Origin: an uncultured Bacteroidales bacterium
GTDB taxonomy: Bacteria > Bacteroidota > Bacteroidia > Bacteroidales > P3
Assembly: GCA_949291555.1 (NCBI GenBank)
Contig: CASEWE010000005.1
Span: 124,001-188,000, forward strand
Direction: 5' to 3'
Length of the DNA stretch: 64,000 nucleotides
Program-made: the position numbers and the translations under genes
Notes under the pieces: model-generated
What the model was told of the DNA's origin: nothing
What the model saw: only the letters and a program-made list of their open reading frames with translations
Databases searched by the model: none
Shown: positions 41,552 through 50,420 of the stretch, one piece after another
How positions within the stretch are numbered: the first letter of the stretch is position 1
Layout of the letters: every line of letters begins with the position of its first letter

Positions 41552-44500
41552 ATGAAAAACACCACATTGCTTTTGAGCGGCATCCTCTGCCTTTTAGCTT
41601 GGCAAGGAAAGGCGCAACCGGCGGGGCAACCCGATCCCTGCAAGGGAAAGCGCTATTCGGTCTTGTCCTCGGGCCCCACGCTGAAAGTATCCGTGACGCA
41701 AGACGGGGTCTACAAGATCCGGTATGAAGACCTCCTTGCCCAAGGGCTTGTCTCCGAACCTGTCCAGGAAGAAAAACTGGCCATTTACGGGAACCGTTCC
41801 GGAGCCTTGCCTTACTTCAACGACGAAGGGATTTACGACGACTTGGCCCACCTGCCCTTTTCCATCCACAATCCCGAGCAGGACGGCATGTTCGGCCCCG
41901 GCGATTTCCTGCTCTTCTACGGGCAGTGCCAGCACCGCTTTGAATGCGCCCCCTCTTCCCGCCCGGCTTTCAGCCTGACGAAAAACCCGTACAGCGACAC
42001 CACCTACTATTTTGTCGGCACCCACGCCGAATACCCGGCTTCCATTCCCTTGACAGCCTCCTCCGGCTCTCCTGCCGTGACGGTGACCGAGTTCCCGGAC
42101 AGAATCCTGCACGAAACAGACCGGCACAACCTTTGCCACGGAGGCATGAACTGGTTCGGAGAGCAATTCCTGGGCAACGGGGCATCCCTCTCGTTATCCC
42201 TGCCGTGCCAAGGCGCCGTCCCAGGACGGACGGCTACCCTCTTCGTGCAGACAGCCGCCCAGACATCGAGCGGTTCGGCTTCTTTCCAAATACAAATCGC
42301 CGGCAAGAGCTTTTCCATCGGGCATTCCTCCATCACCTCGAGCGCCTGTTCCGACATCCGCAGCGGCCTCTTCGAATTTCCGCTTTCCGGAGAGCAAGTA
42401 ACGGCCGAATTCAGGTACGCCAAGTCTTCGGCGGCTTCGAACGGGTACCTGGACCGGGTCATCCTGCATTATGCCCGAAGCCTCTCGTTGGAATCGGGCA
42501 GCCTGAATTTCCGGTCGCCCGAAGCCGTAGGGGCCGATGCCCTTTTCCGCATAAGTTCCCCGCTGTCCTTGCGGGTCTGGGACGTAAGCGACATCTACCA
42601 AATCCGGGAAATAGCGCTCGCTTCCGGGCAAGGGACCCATTCGTTCAGCACCCGGGCGGACAGCCTTTTGCACGAATACGTGGCTTTCGACCCTGCCTCC
42701 TGCCCCGCCCCGGGATTCGCAGGAATCGTGCAACCGCAGAACCTGCATGAAGCAAGCCAGATCGACTACGTGATCATCTCCCATCCCGCTTTTTTCCAGC
42801 AAGCCCGGCAAATCGCCCTGCTGCACGAGGAACGGCATCGATACAAAACCCTGGCGGTCACCACGGATGAAGTCTACAATGAATATTCCTCGGGCTCCAA
42901 GGACCCCTCGGCCTTCCGCCTGTTGCTCAGGAGTCTCAAGTCCCGTTCCGATTCGCTCCACGCGCCCCGCTACCTCTGCCTGCTGGGGGCCGCCTCCTAC
43001 GACTACCGGAACCTTTCCGGCCAAGTCACCGACTTCGTCCCCACCGTGCAATCGTTCGATAACCGCGCCGAAGGCGGCGGCGACCCGCTTGATGAAAATT
43101 TCGGCTACCTCGACGACAACGAAGGCATATCCCCGGCCGACAACCGCCGGAACGGGACCTTGGACGTTGCCGTCGGCCGGCTTCCGGTGCGCACGGCGGC
43201 CGAAGCGGAAGCCGTATTGGAAAAGATCGACATTTACTCCAACCCTTCCCCGGGCGGAGACCAACCCTCCGCCCTGACAACCGGCAATTTCGGGGACTGG
43301 AGGAACGAAGCGGTTTTCGTCACGGACGATTCTTTCGAGCATTCCATGGAGCAGAACATCCTCAAAGACGGCGGCTTTGCCGGTTCCCGGCCGGAGTTCC
43401 ACCTCGACAAACTCTACTCGGACGCATACGCCCGGACTTCCTCCTCCACTTCCACCCGTGTCCCGGAACTGGAAAACGACATCCGGAGCAAGTTCGAAGA
43501 TGGAAGCTTCTTCATCGGGTACCTCGGGCATAGCGGATGGGATGCCTGGTCGGACGAAAGAATCCTCACCAACAACATCATCGACAACCTCGGAACCAGC
43601 CACGCTTTCCCCATCGTGACGGCCTCCTCCTGCACTTTCGCCTATTTCGATCAAATAGGGCAGCCCTCCGGCGCCGAGCGCTTGGTCCTGAAAAAGGAAG
43701 GCGGAGCCATTGCCGTCATGGCCACCGCGCGGACCGCGCTGGTGGGAGCCATCGAAGACATCCACAGCCGCTTCCTCTACGCCCTGACCGACAAGTCTTC
43801 CGGGAAAACCCCTACCATAGGCGATGCTTTCCTGCTTGCCAAGACCCGCAACACCCAAGACGCCGGACATAAATTCGTCCTGCTCGGAGACCCGGGCTTG
43901 CAGGCCGCCCTGCCCGAACATCATGTCAAGACTTTGAAAATAAACGGGAAACCTGTCGACGACCCGCATCAAGACACGCTCAAGGCCCTTTCCGCGATCA
44001 GCATAGAAGGCTGCATCACCGATGCCCAAGGAGAAACCCTGCACGGGTTCAACGGGCAAGTCATTGCCAAAATCTACGACAAGCCAATGACTTCCAAAAC
44101 ATTAGGATTATACAATTCCCGCGAAGGCGTCTATAACCCGGTGGTGCCCTTCACCGAACAAAACAGCCTCATCTTCCAAGGAACCACGCAAGTCTCCGAC
44201 GGGCATTTCCAATTTTCCTTCATCGTTCCGAAAGACATCCAGTACGATTACGGGTTCGGGAAAATCAGTTATTACGCTTATTCGGAAAATTCGGATGCCA
44301 ACGGCAGCTATTCCGGCCTGCTGGTGGGAGGTTTCAACCATCAAGCCGTGCTCGACACGAGCCCTCCCGTTGTCCGGCTCTACATCGACGACCCAGGCTA
44401 CCGGGGGCAGACCGTAGGCCCCGACCCGGTCTTGTACGCGCAAATCAGCGACCAGTTCGGAATCAACACCACCGGCTCGGGCATAGGGCATGATCTCACC

Positions 44501-45022
44501 TTGGTCATCGACGGGAACCAGTCCGAACCCATCGTGGTCAACCATCTTTTCCGCTACGACATGGGAAGCTACAAGACCGGCTCCTTGTCCTATCCGCTGG
44601 ACCTGGAACCGGGATGCCATACCGCGCAATTGAAGGTATGGAACATCAACAACATATCGGCCACGGCCACGATCGCCTTCCGGATCGACGGATCGGACAA
44701 AACCAGAATCCACGACTTCATCGCCGCGCCCAATCCCAACAACGGCCAATACGTGGATTTCTATTTCACCCACAACGGGGAAGGCGGGGCGATAGACCAT
44801 TGCCAGTTCCAGCTATTCAACCTGCAAGGAGCCTGCATAGCCCGGACGGAATACGACCTGGGCAGCCATGGAGGCCACTCCGTAGGCCCGCTCCGGTGGG
44901 ATTTTTCCCGAAACGGGACCCGCTTGCAAGCCGGCATTTACATCTGCCAGATGCAAGCCACCGGGAAAAACGGGGAAATCGCACGGGGAACCGTGAAGAT
45001 CGTCGTGACCAATACCCGATGA
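41552..45022 (+). CDS. porU: Type IX secretion system sortase PorU
   Basis: A 1156-residue protein with signal peptide (MKNTTLLLSGILCLLAWQGK). Beta domains fill ~30-400. The gingipain-like C25 domain (~405-800) has HRYKTLAVTTDEVYNEYSSG, FIGYLGHSGWDAWSDE with H660, and TASSCTFAYFDQ with nucleophile C694. Immunoglobulin-like domains and a C-terminal module with AAPNPNNGQ follow. PorU is the outer-membrane-associated sortase that removes the T9SS C-terminal signal and attaches cargo to the surface lipopolysaccharide. Length and layout match the family. The usual porV gene is not adjacent; the stop is 12 bases from the convergent miaB stop. Confidence 0.93.
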   Translation: MKNTTLLLSGILCLLAWQGKAQPAGQPDPCKGKRYSVLSSGPTLKVSVTQDGVYKIRYEDLLAQGLVSEPVQEEKLAIYGNRSGALPYFNDEGIYDDLAHLPFSIHNPEQDGMFGPGDFLLFYGQCQHRFECAPSSRPAFSLTKNPYSDTTYYFVGTHAEYPASIPLTASSGSPAVTVTEFPDRILHETDRHNLCHGGMNWFGEQFLGNGASLSLSLPCQGAVPGRTATLFVQTAAQTSSGSASFQIQIAGKSFSIGHSSITSSACSDIRSGLFEFPLSGEQVTAEFRYAKSSAASNGYLDRVILHYARSLSLESGSLNFRSPEAVGADALFRISSPLSLRVWDVSDIYQIREIALASGQGTHSFSTRADSLLHEYVAFDPASCPAPGFAGIVQPQNLHEASQIDYVIISHPAFFQQARQIALLHEERHRYKTLAVTTDEVYNEYSSGSKDPSAFRLLLRSLKSRSDSLHAPRYLCLLGAASYDYRNLSGQVTDFVPTVQSFDNRAEGGGDPLDENFGYLDDNEGISPADNRRNGTLDVAVGRLPVRTAAEAEAVLEKIDIYSNPSPGGDQPSALTTGNFGDWRNEAVFVTDDSFEHSMEQNILKDGGFAGSRPEFHLDKLYSDAYARTSSSTSTRVPELENDIRSKFEDGSFFIGYLGHSGWDAWSDERILTNNIIDNLGTSHAFPIVTASSCTFAYFDQIGQPSGAERLVLKKEGGAIAVMATARTALVGAIEDIHSRFLYALTDKSSGKTPTIGDAFLLAKTRNTQDAGHKFVLLGDPGLQAALPEHHVKTLKINGKPVDDPHQDTLKALSAISIEGCITDAQGETLHGFNGQVIAKIYDKPMTSKTLGLYNSREGVYNPVVPFTEQNSLIFQGTTQVSDGHFQFSFIVPKDIQYDYGFGKISYYAYSENSDANGSYSGLLVGGFNHQAVLDTSPPVVRLYIDDPGYRGQTVGPDPVLYAQISDQFGINTTGSGIGHDLTLVIDGNQSEPIVVNHLFRYDMGSYKTGSLSYPLDLEPGCHTAQLKVWNINNISATATIAFRIDGSDKTRIHDFIAAPNPNNGQYVDFYFTHNGEGGAIDHCQFQLFNLQGACIARTEYDLGSHGGHSVGPLRWDFSRNGTRLQAGIYICQMQATGKNGEIARGTVKIVVTNTR

Positions 45023-45034
45023 AGGAAGCAGGAA

Positions 45035-46384
45035 TCAGGCCTTGCCTTCGAAGCATGCCTGGCCGGCAAGGGTAGCCGCCGTGCAGGATTCCACCCGCAC
45101 CTTCACGTAATCGCCCGGCGATACGGGGCGCTGCCCGTCCTCTCCTGCCGGATTGTCGAAAACCACCACTTTGTTCTGGGTGTTCCGGCCGAAATACTGG
45201 TCATTGCCTTTCTTCGATTTCCCCTCTGCCAGGATCTCGAAAACCTTCCCCACGTCGCGGCGGTTGCTTTCCAGCGACAAGCTTTGCTGCAAATCGATGA
45301 TCTCGTTCAACCGGCGCAACTTCACCTCTTCCGGAACATCGTCCGGGTAATGCTTCGAAGCGAACGTTCCCGGACGCTCGGAATACTTGAACATGAAAGC
45401 CGAATCGTAGCCCGCTTCGCGCATCAGGCTCAAGGTCTGCCGATGGTCTTCCTCCGTTTCGCCGCAAAAGCCGGCAATGATATCGGTCGATATGCCGCAA
45501 TCGGGAATTGCCCGGCGTATGGCCTCGATACGTTCCATGTAAGACTGCCGGTCGTACTTGCGGTTCATTTTCTTCAGCATGGCCGTGCTTCCCGACTGCA
45601 CCGGCAAATGGATAGCCTTGCACACGTTGGGGTATTCCGCCATGACCGAAAGGAGCTTGTCGGAAAGGTCTTTGGGATGGGAAGTTGAAAAACGGATACG
45701 CAAAGAAGGGCTCACCAAGGCCACTTTCTCCAACAATCCGGGGAAATCCACCTCCCCGGCCCGGTAGGAATTCACATTCTGCCCCAGAAGCGTCACTTCC
45801 CTGTAGCCTTGCCGCACCAAGGAAGCCGCCTCTTCCACGATGGTGGCTGCATCGCGGCTCCGCTCCTTTCCCCGCGTATAGGGAACCACGCAATACGAGC
45901 AATAATTCTGGCAACCCCGCATGATGGAGATATAGGCCGAAACCCGGTTGTCGCCCAAGCGCACCGGCAGGATGTCGGCATAAGTTTCCTCCTCCGAAAG
46001 CAGCACATCGATTCCTTTCCGGCCGCTTTCTACCAAGGAAAGCAAACGGGGTATGCTCCGGTAGGCATCGGGACCGACCACCAAGTCGATCGCCAAATCC
46101 GAAGCCAGCAATTCTTCCTTCAGCCGCTCGGCCATGCAACCCACCAAGCCTATCCGCAAGCCGGGACGCTTGCGCTTCAAGGAGGCAAACTCCCGAAGCC
46201 GGTTGAACACCCGCTGTTCCGCATGTTCCCGGATAGAGCAGGTATTGACCAGTATCAAATCCGCCTGCGCGTGCTCCCGCGTGGTATCGTACTGGTCTTG
46301 CAAGAGGGAGACCAGGATTTCGGAATCGGCGAAATTCATCTGGCACCCATAGGTTTCTATGTACAACAAGGGTTTTCCGGACAT
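45035..46384 (-). CDS. miaB: tRNA-2-methylthio-N6-dimethylallyladenosine synthase
   Basis: A 449-residue methylthiotransferase. C14, C49 and C83 (YGCQMN, VNTCSIRE, VGCMAE) hold the auxiliary iron-sulfur cluster. C158, C162 and C165 in RGCQNYCSYC hold the radical-SAM cluster. A C-terminal TRAM domain (~385-449) recognises the tRNA. The VVPYTRGKERSR motif and the NTCSIRE pattern favour MiaB over MtaB or RimO. It acts on A37 of UNN-decoding tRNAs. It lies downstream of rpsU on the same strand but beyond that gene's terminator. Confidence 0.95.
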   Translation of the reverse strand: MSGKPLLYIETYGCQMNFADSEILVSLLQDQYDTTREHAQADLILVNTCSIREHAEQRVFNRLREFASLKRKRPGLRIGLVGCMAERLKEELLASDLAIDLVVGPDAYRSIPRLLSLVESGRKGIDVLLSEEETYADILPVRLGDNRVSAYISIMRGCQNYCSYCVVPYTRGKERSRDAATIVEEAASLVRQGYREVTLLGQNVNSYRAGEVDFPGLLEKVALVSPSLRIRFSTSHPKDLSDKLLSVMAEYPNVCKAIHLPVQSGSTAMLKKMNRKYDRQSYMERIEAIRRAIPDCGISTDIIAGFCGETEEDHRQTLSLMREAGYDSAFMFKYSERPGTFASKHYPDDVPEEVKLRRLNEIIDLQQSLSLESNRRDVGKVFEILAEGKSKKGNDQYFGRNTQNKVVVFDNPAGEDGQRPVSPGDYVKVRVESCTAATLAGQACFEGKA

Positions 46385-46565
46385 ATCGACAAACTGTTTT
46401 TCTTCCCGAAAGACGAAGCGGGAACAAAAGAACGCCCGTCCTTCAGCATCGGCAAGCCGTTTTTCCCGTTCGAAGCCCGCCAGACAGCCGGCTGCGGCTT
46501 CAACGCCTGCGGTTGCCGAAAACCCGCAGGCAGGAGCCTCCTCGGGAAACCCAAGGATCTTCCAT

Positions 46566-46594
46566 AAAAAAAGCGGAGCTCCCGCCCCGCTTTT
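46566..46594 (-). terminator. Intrinsic terminator of rpsU
   Basis: On the minus strand an 11-bp stem (complement of 46584-46594 with 46569-46579, one G-U pair) closes a GGGA tetraloop and is followed by seven T. It starts four bases after the rpsU stop. Confidence 0.9.
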
Positions 46595-46597
46595 CTT

Positions 46598-46801
46598 TTA
46601 CATCGCGTTGTTTTCCGCTTTGGTCTGCAACTGCTGGATGTAGATGGCTTTTAGTCTGCGTTCCCTGGCGACAACCGAAGGCTTGGTGAACTTCTGACGG
46701 TTCCTCAATTCCCTCACGACACCCGTCTTTTCAAATTTCCTCTTGAGTTTTTTCAACGAGCGTTCAATGTTTTCGCCCTCTTTTACAGGAACAATGATCA
46801 T
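46598..46801 (-). CDS. rpsU: 30S ribosomal protein S21
   Basis: A 67-residue basic protein beginning MIIVPVKEGENIERSLKKLK, with KFEKTGVVRELRNRQKF and a basic C-terminus. These are the conserved bS21 blocks, and the length is normal. bS21 sits at the 30S platform near the anti-Shine-Dalgarno region. It has its own divergent promoter shared symmetrically with tRNA-Cys, and a strong terminator. Confidence 0.96.
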   Translation of the reverse strand: MIIVPVKEGENIERSLKKLKRKFEKTGVVRELRNRQKFTKPSVVARERRLKAIYIQQLQTKAENNAM

Positions 46802-46885
46802 ACTAAATACCTTTTCCTTTCTTAAAAAGTTATTAATTAGTTGATTTTCTTGCTGTTAAGGAAATTTCCCCGAACAACATAGAAA

Positions 46886-46933
46886 GCAAAAGTAGTTTTT
46901 TTTGGGCTAATAAAAAAATTTAACTACTTTTGC
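46886..46933. promoter_or_regulatory. Symmetric divergent promoters for rpsU (-) and tRNA-Cys (+)
   Basis: TACTTTTG occurs on the minus strand at 46887-46894 and on the plus strand at 46925-46932. Both sit in a perfect 12-bp inverted repeat (GCAAAAGTAGTT at 46886-46897 and AACTACTTTTGC at 46922-46933). The two promoters therefore face away from a 24-bp AT-rich centre, and their -33 regions must overlap the opposite -7. Confidence 0.75.
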
Positions 46934-46971
46934 CAGCCTAAAGGCAAGGGGAGACCTTTTGCCGGGGGAAG

Positions 46972-47042
46972 GGTCCCGTGACCGAGTGGCTAGGTACCGG
47001 TCTGCAAAACCGTTTACAGCAGTTCGAATCTGCTCGGGACCT
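46972..47042 (+). tRNA. tRNA-Cys (GCA)
   Basis: The acceptor stem GGTCCCG (46972-46978) pairs with CGGGACC (47035-47041). The anticodon GCA is at 47004-47006, the T arm reads GCAGTTCGAATCTGC, and discriminator U73 at 47042 is characteristic of tRNA-Cys. CCA is not encoded. A terminator follows at 47075. Confidence 0.97.
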
Positions 47043-47074
47043 CTGTTATCGTTCTTTTGTCCGACAAGTTTTCC

Positions 47075-47114
47075 AAGGCGTTGAAAGGCTCCAGCCTTCA
47101 ACGCCTTTCTTTTT
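47075..47114 (+). terminator. Terminator of tRNA-Cys
   Basis: A 15-bp stem with one bulged A (AAGGCGTTGAAAGGCT at 47075-47090 with AGCCTTCAACGCCTT at 47093-47107) is followed by TCTTTTT. Confidence 0.85.
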
Positions 47115-47279
47115 CGATCCGCCTTGCGCGCAAACGCCCCCGCAAAGGCTCCGCGCCTCCCGATGGCATCCTTTCCCTGTTCCCGGACAGCGGCAGGGGA
47201 ATCGTCATTCCCTGCAAGAGCGGTTTCTTAATTTGTGTTAAAAAAAGCATCCGGCCCGGCAGTTTCTCCCGGAATATCG

Positions 47280-47287
47280 TATCTTTG
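47280..47287 (+). promoter_or_regulatory. -7 promoter element for porX-tsaE-aroB-aroA
   Basis: TATCTTTG matches TAnnTTTG exactly and lies 27 bases ahead of the porX start. The -33 position holds TTTC rather than TTTG. Confidence 0.55.
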
Positions 47288-47314
47288 GAACCTTAACCAA
47301 TCGCCGAATCGAAT

Positions 47315-48868
47315 ATGCTTGCAGCAAGAGTCCTCTGGATAGACGATGAAATAGACCTCCTCAAGCCTCATGTCATGTTCCTCCAAGCAAGAGGGTACGA
47401 AGTCCTTACCTTGAACAACGGCTCCGAAGCCGTGGAAAAAATCCGCACCCAGCCGGTCGACATCGTATTCCTCGACGAACAGATGCCCGGCCTTTCGGGC
47501 ATGGAAACCCTTTCGAAAATCAAGGAAGCCTTTCCCACCCTTCCGGTCGTGATGGTCACCAAAAGCGAAGAAGAGCAAATCATGGACGAGGCCATCGGGG
47601 CCAAGATCTCGGATTACCTCCTCAAGCCGGTCAACCCGGGGCAAATCCTGCTGGCCATCAAGAAGCAACTGGAGTCGAAACGCCTTGAAAACGAGAAATC
47701 CACAGCTTCCTACCAGCAAGAATTCCGGGAAATCGGCGCAAGGCTTTCCGCCAATCTCACCTACAAGGAATGGGAAGAAATCTACCGGAAGCTCACGTTC
47801 TGGGACATGGAGCTGAGCAAAGCCGATGACAACGGCATGAAAGAAATCCTCCAGAACCAGAAAGAAGAAGCAAATCTGCTCTTTTCGAAATTCATCGAAA
47901 AGAACTATGCGGACTTCCTCAAGAAAGGATCCGACAACGACTTTGAAATGTCGCACACCTTGCTCCGCAAAAGGCTCTTCCCCATACTCAACAACGACTT
48001 CCCGGTGTTCTTCATCCTGATAGACAATCTGCGCTTCGACCATTGGCGGGTCTTGCACCAACGGATGCAACCGTACCTGAAGACGATCAGCGAAGACACC
48101 TACATGAGCATCCTGCCTTCGGTCACCCACTATGCCCGGAACAGCATGTTCGCCGGCCTCCTCCCCTCCGAAATAGAGAAAAAATACCCCGATTACTGGG
48201 TAGGGGAAGACTCCGACCAATACAAGAACCAGAACGAAAGGCTTCTCCTGGAAGAATACCTCAAACGTTTCGGGAAAGACGCGCGGTTCACCTACAACAA
48301 AGTGCTGAACCAGTCCTACGGGCTCAAAATCCTCGATTACTTGCCCAAGATGATGAAAACCCCCTTGAACATCATCATCTACAACTTCATCGACATGCTT
48401 TCCCACGCCAGCACCGAAATAGAATTGCTGCGCGAAATGGCCAACGATGACGACTCCTACCGCTCGCTGGTTGGTTCCTGGTTCGACCACTCCCCTCTTC
48501 TGGAACTCATCAAATCCCTGTCCGGGCAAAAAGCCATCGTCATCATCACCAGCGACCACGGCTCCATCCGGATCACCAATCCCGTCCGCATCAAAGGCGA
48601 CCGGGAAACCAGCGTGAACCTCCGCTACAAGGTCGGGCGGAACCTCGAGTACAATTCCAAGGAAGTATTCAGCGTCCGGAACCCGGGCGACATTTTCCTG
48701 CCGAAAGTGAACATCACTTCTTCTTTTGTTTTTTGCCGGCAAAATGATTTCTTTGTGTACCCGAACAATTTCAACCAATACGTGGCATACTACAAGAACA
48801 CCATCCAGCACGGGGGAATTTCGATGGAAGAAATGATGGTCCCGTATGCCGTTTTACAACCCAAATAA
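47315..48868 (+). CDS. porX: T9SS response regulator with PglZ domain, PorX
   Basis: A 517-residue protein. The receiver domain (~1-125) has D10/D11, phosphoacceptor D54 (IVFLDEQMPGLSG), T-loop VMVTKSEEE and LLKPVNPG. A helical linker follows (~130-205). The C-terminal PglZ domain (~210-515) belongs to the alkaline-phosphatase superfamily, with FFILIDNLRFDHWRVL, SVTHYARNSMF, NFIDMLSHA and ITSDHGSIRI as metal-site motifs. PorX controls T9SS gene expression together with the kinase PorY, and its PglZ domain acts on oligonucleotides in studied members. porY is not in the window. The gene leads an operon with tsaE two bases downstream, an arrangement common in Bacteroidota. Confidence 0.94.
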   Translation: MLAARVLWIDDEIDLLKPHVMFLQARGYEVLTLNNGSEAVEKIRTQPVDIVFLDEQMPGLSGMETLSKIKEAFPTLPVVMVTKSEEEQIMDEAIGAKISDYLLKPVNPGQILLAIKKQLESKRLENEKSTASYQQEFREIGARLSANLTYKEWEEIYRKLTFWDMELSKADDNGMKEILQNQKEEANLLFSKFIEKNYADFLKKGSDNDFEMSHTLLRKRLFPILNNDFPVFFILIDNLRFDHWRVLHQRMQPYLKTISEDTYMSILPSVTHYARNSMFAGLLPSEIEKKYPDYWVGEDSDQYKNQNERLLLEEYLKRFGKDARFTYNKVLNQSYGLKILDYLPKMMKTPLNIIIYNFIDMLSHASTEIELLREMANDDDSYRSLVGSWFDHSPLLELIKSLSGQKAIVIITSDHGSIRITNPVRIKGDRETSVNLRYKVGRNLEYNSKEVFSVRNPGDIFLPKVNITSSFVFCRQNDFFVYPNNFNQYVAYYKNTIQHGGISMEEMMVPYAVLQPK

Positions 48869-48870
48869 CC

Positions 48871-49359
48871 ATGGACAGCGGTCATTGCGACTTGGTCGCC
48901 CCAAGCCCGGAAGATCTTCCTCCGTCTGCACGGCTCCTCCTGGACACGTTCCCGGAGGAGCGCGTCTTTGCCTTTTTCGCCCCCATGGGAGCGGGAAAGA
49001 CCACATTCATCCAAGCCCTTTGCCAATGCTTGCACGTTGAAGATTTAGTGGTAAGCCCCACCTTTTCCCTCATCAACGAATACAGTTCTCCTTCGGGCCC
49101 GGTATTCCATTTCGATTTTTACCGGCTCAAGAACGCCGAGGAAGCATTGGACATAGGCACCGACGAATACCTGTCCAGCGGCCATTACTGTTTCCTGGAA
49201 TGGTCCGAAATCGTGGAAAGCCTTCTCCCTTCCCGTTTTGTCCGCGTGGAAATCCAAGCGGAGGAGGACGGCACACGCCGCATCCACGCCTCTCTGACCG
49301 GCCTTTTGCCCGAAAAAAATCCCTTTAAACCCGTTGCAAGCGATGGAAAAGATTGTTGA
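48871..49359 (+). CDS. tsaE: tRNA threonylcarbamoyladenosine biosynthesis ATPase
   Basis: A 162-residue P-loop protein with Walker A PMGAGKTTF, VVSPTFSLINEY, VFHFDFYRLKNAEEALDIG and CFLEWSEIVESLLP, all diagnostic of TsaE. It energises the TsaB-TsaD complex in t6A synthesis. It follows porX by two bases, and its 3' end overlaps aroB by 17 bases. Confidence 0.95.
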   Translation: MDSGHCDLVAPSPEDLPPSARLLLDTFPEERVFAFFAPMGAGKTTFIQALCQCLHVEDLVVSPTFSLINEYSSPSGPVFHFDFYRLKNAEEALDIGTDEYLSSGHYCFLEWSEIVESLLPSRFVRVEIQAEEDGTRRIHASLTGLLPEKNPFKPVASDGKDC

Positions 49360-50410
49360 TCAAGACTGCATCGTCCATGCTGGCAGCGGCAGCCTGAGCT
49401 TGGCCGACGAGATCCCGCTGCGGCAGACAGGAGGGCTGGACTGCATCATCCTCTGCGAGGAAAACGCCGCGTCCCTGATCCTCCCGCCGCTGTACGACCG
49501 CTGTCCCAACTTGCGCAAACAGAACATCTATTACCTGCGCGCCACCGAAAAGGAGAAGCAGATCCAGAATCTCCTGCCTCTTTGGGAGGCTTGGGCCAAC
49601 GACGGGATAGACCGGAAGACCTTGGTCATAAACGTGGGAGGAGGCGTGCTCTGCGACATGGGCGGATTTGCCGCTTCCGTATTCAAACGCGGAATCCCCT
49701 ATGTCAACATTCCCACCACGCTATTGTCCATGGCCGATGCCTCGGTAGGGGGAAAGACCGCCCTGGACTTGAACGAAGTCAAGAACCTGATCGGCTGCTT
49801 TTCCCGGCCGCAAGCCGTGTACGTGGACCCCGTCTTCCTTGAGACCCTCCCCCGGGAGGAAAGGCTTTCCGGCATTGCCGAAATCCTCAAGATGCAGTGC
49901 ATCTCCAATCCCCGGTTCGAAACCGGGCAAGCAGAAAGGCTCTTCACCGACAAGGCTTTCCTCGGGGAAGCCCTGCATGCCGCCATTCGGGAAAAAGCCC
50001 GGATCACCGCCCTGGACTTCAAAGAGGAAAACTTCCGGAAAATCCTGAATTTCGGCCATACTTTCGGGCATGCTTTCGAATCGCAGGCCCTCAAGGCCCG
50101 CAAGCCTGTCACCCACGGGCTGGCTATCGCCCAAGGAATGCTCTGCGAACTGTACTTGTCGTGGATGATGACCGGATTCGACCGGAATCTTTTCGAGGAT
50201 TTCGCCGAATTGATCCGGAAGCATTACGGCTTCCTCCGTTTCAGCAAGGACGAAATCCCCCGATTGATCGATTACATGCGAAAAGACAAGAAAAACCAGG
50301 ACGGGAGGATCTATCCCGTCTTGTTAGCCCGCTGGGGAGAATGCCGGCACGAGCAGCCCGTCACGCCCGCCCTCATCGAGAAGGCTTTGCTCGCCTACCC
50401 GTTTTTCTAA
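49343..50410 (+). CDS. aroB: 3-dehydroquinate synthase
   Basis: A 355-residue protein. I use the ATG at 49343; a TTG three codons earlier is the alternative. Motifs include GGGVLCDMGGFAASVFKRGI (NAD/metal region), IPTTLLSMADASVGGKTALD, E-rich SGIAEILKM and the metal histidines in NFGHTFGHAFE. The enzyme converts DAHP to 3-dehydroquinate using NAD and a divalent metal. It overlaps tsaE and precedes aroA by 10 bases, so the two shikimate steps are co-transcribed. Confidence 0.95.
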   Translation: MEKIVDQDCIVHAGSGSLSLADEIPLRQTGGLDCIILCEENAASLILPPLYDRCPNLRKQNIYYLRATEKEKQIQNLLPLWEAWANDGIDRKTLVINVGGGVLCDMGGFAASVFKRGIPYVNIPTTLLSMADASVGGKTALDLNEVKNLIGCFSRPQAVYVDPVFLETLPREERLSGIAEILKMQCISNPRFETGQAERLFTDKAFLGEALHAAIREKARITALDFKEENFRKILNFGHTFGHAFESQALKARKPVTHGLAIAQGMLCELYLSWMMTGFDRNLFEDFAELIRKHYGFLRFSKDEIPRLIDYMRKDKKNQDGRIYPVLLARWGECRHEQPVTPALIEKALLAYPFF

Positions 50411-50420
50411 ACACAAGACC

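Noticed and set aside
42194..44059. A 621-residue minus-strand frame antisense to porU
   Set aside because: The plus strand encodes PorU with intact catalytic His and Cys; the antisense reading has no recognisable features.
47228..48811. A 527-residue minus-strand frame antisense to porX
   Set aside because: The plus-strand PorX has both domains complete. The antisense frame mirrors its codons and has no motif.
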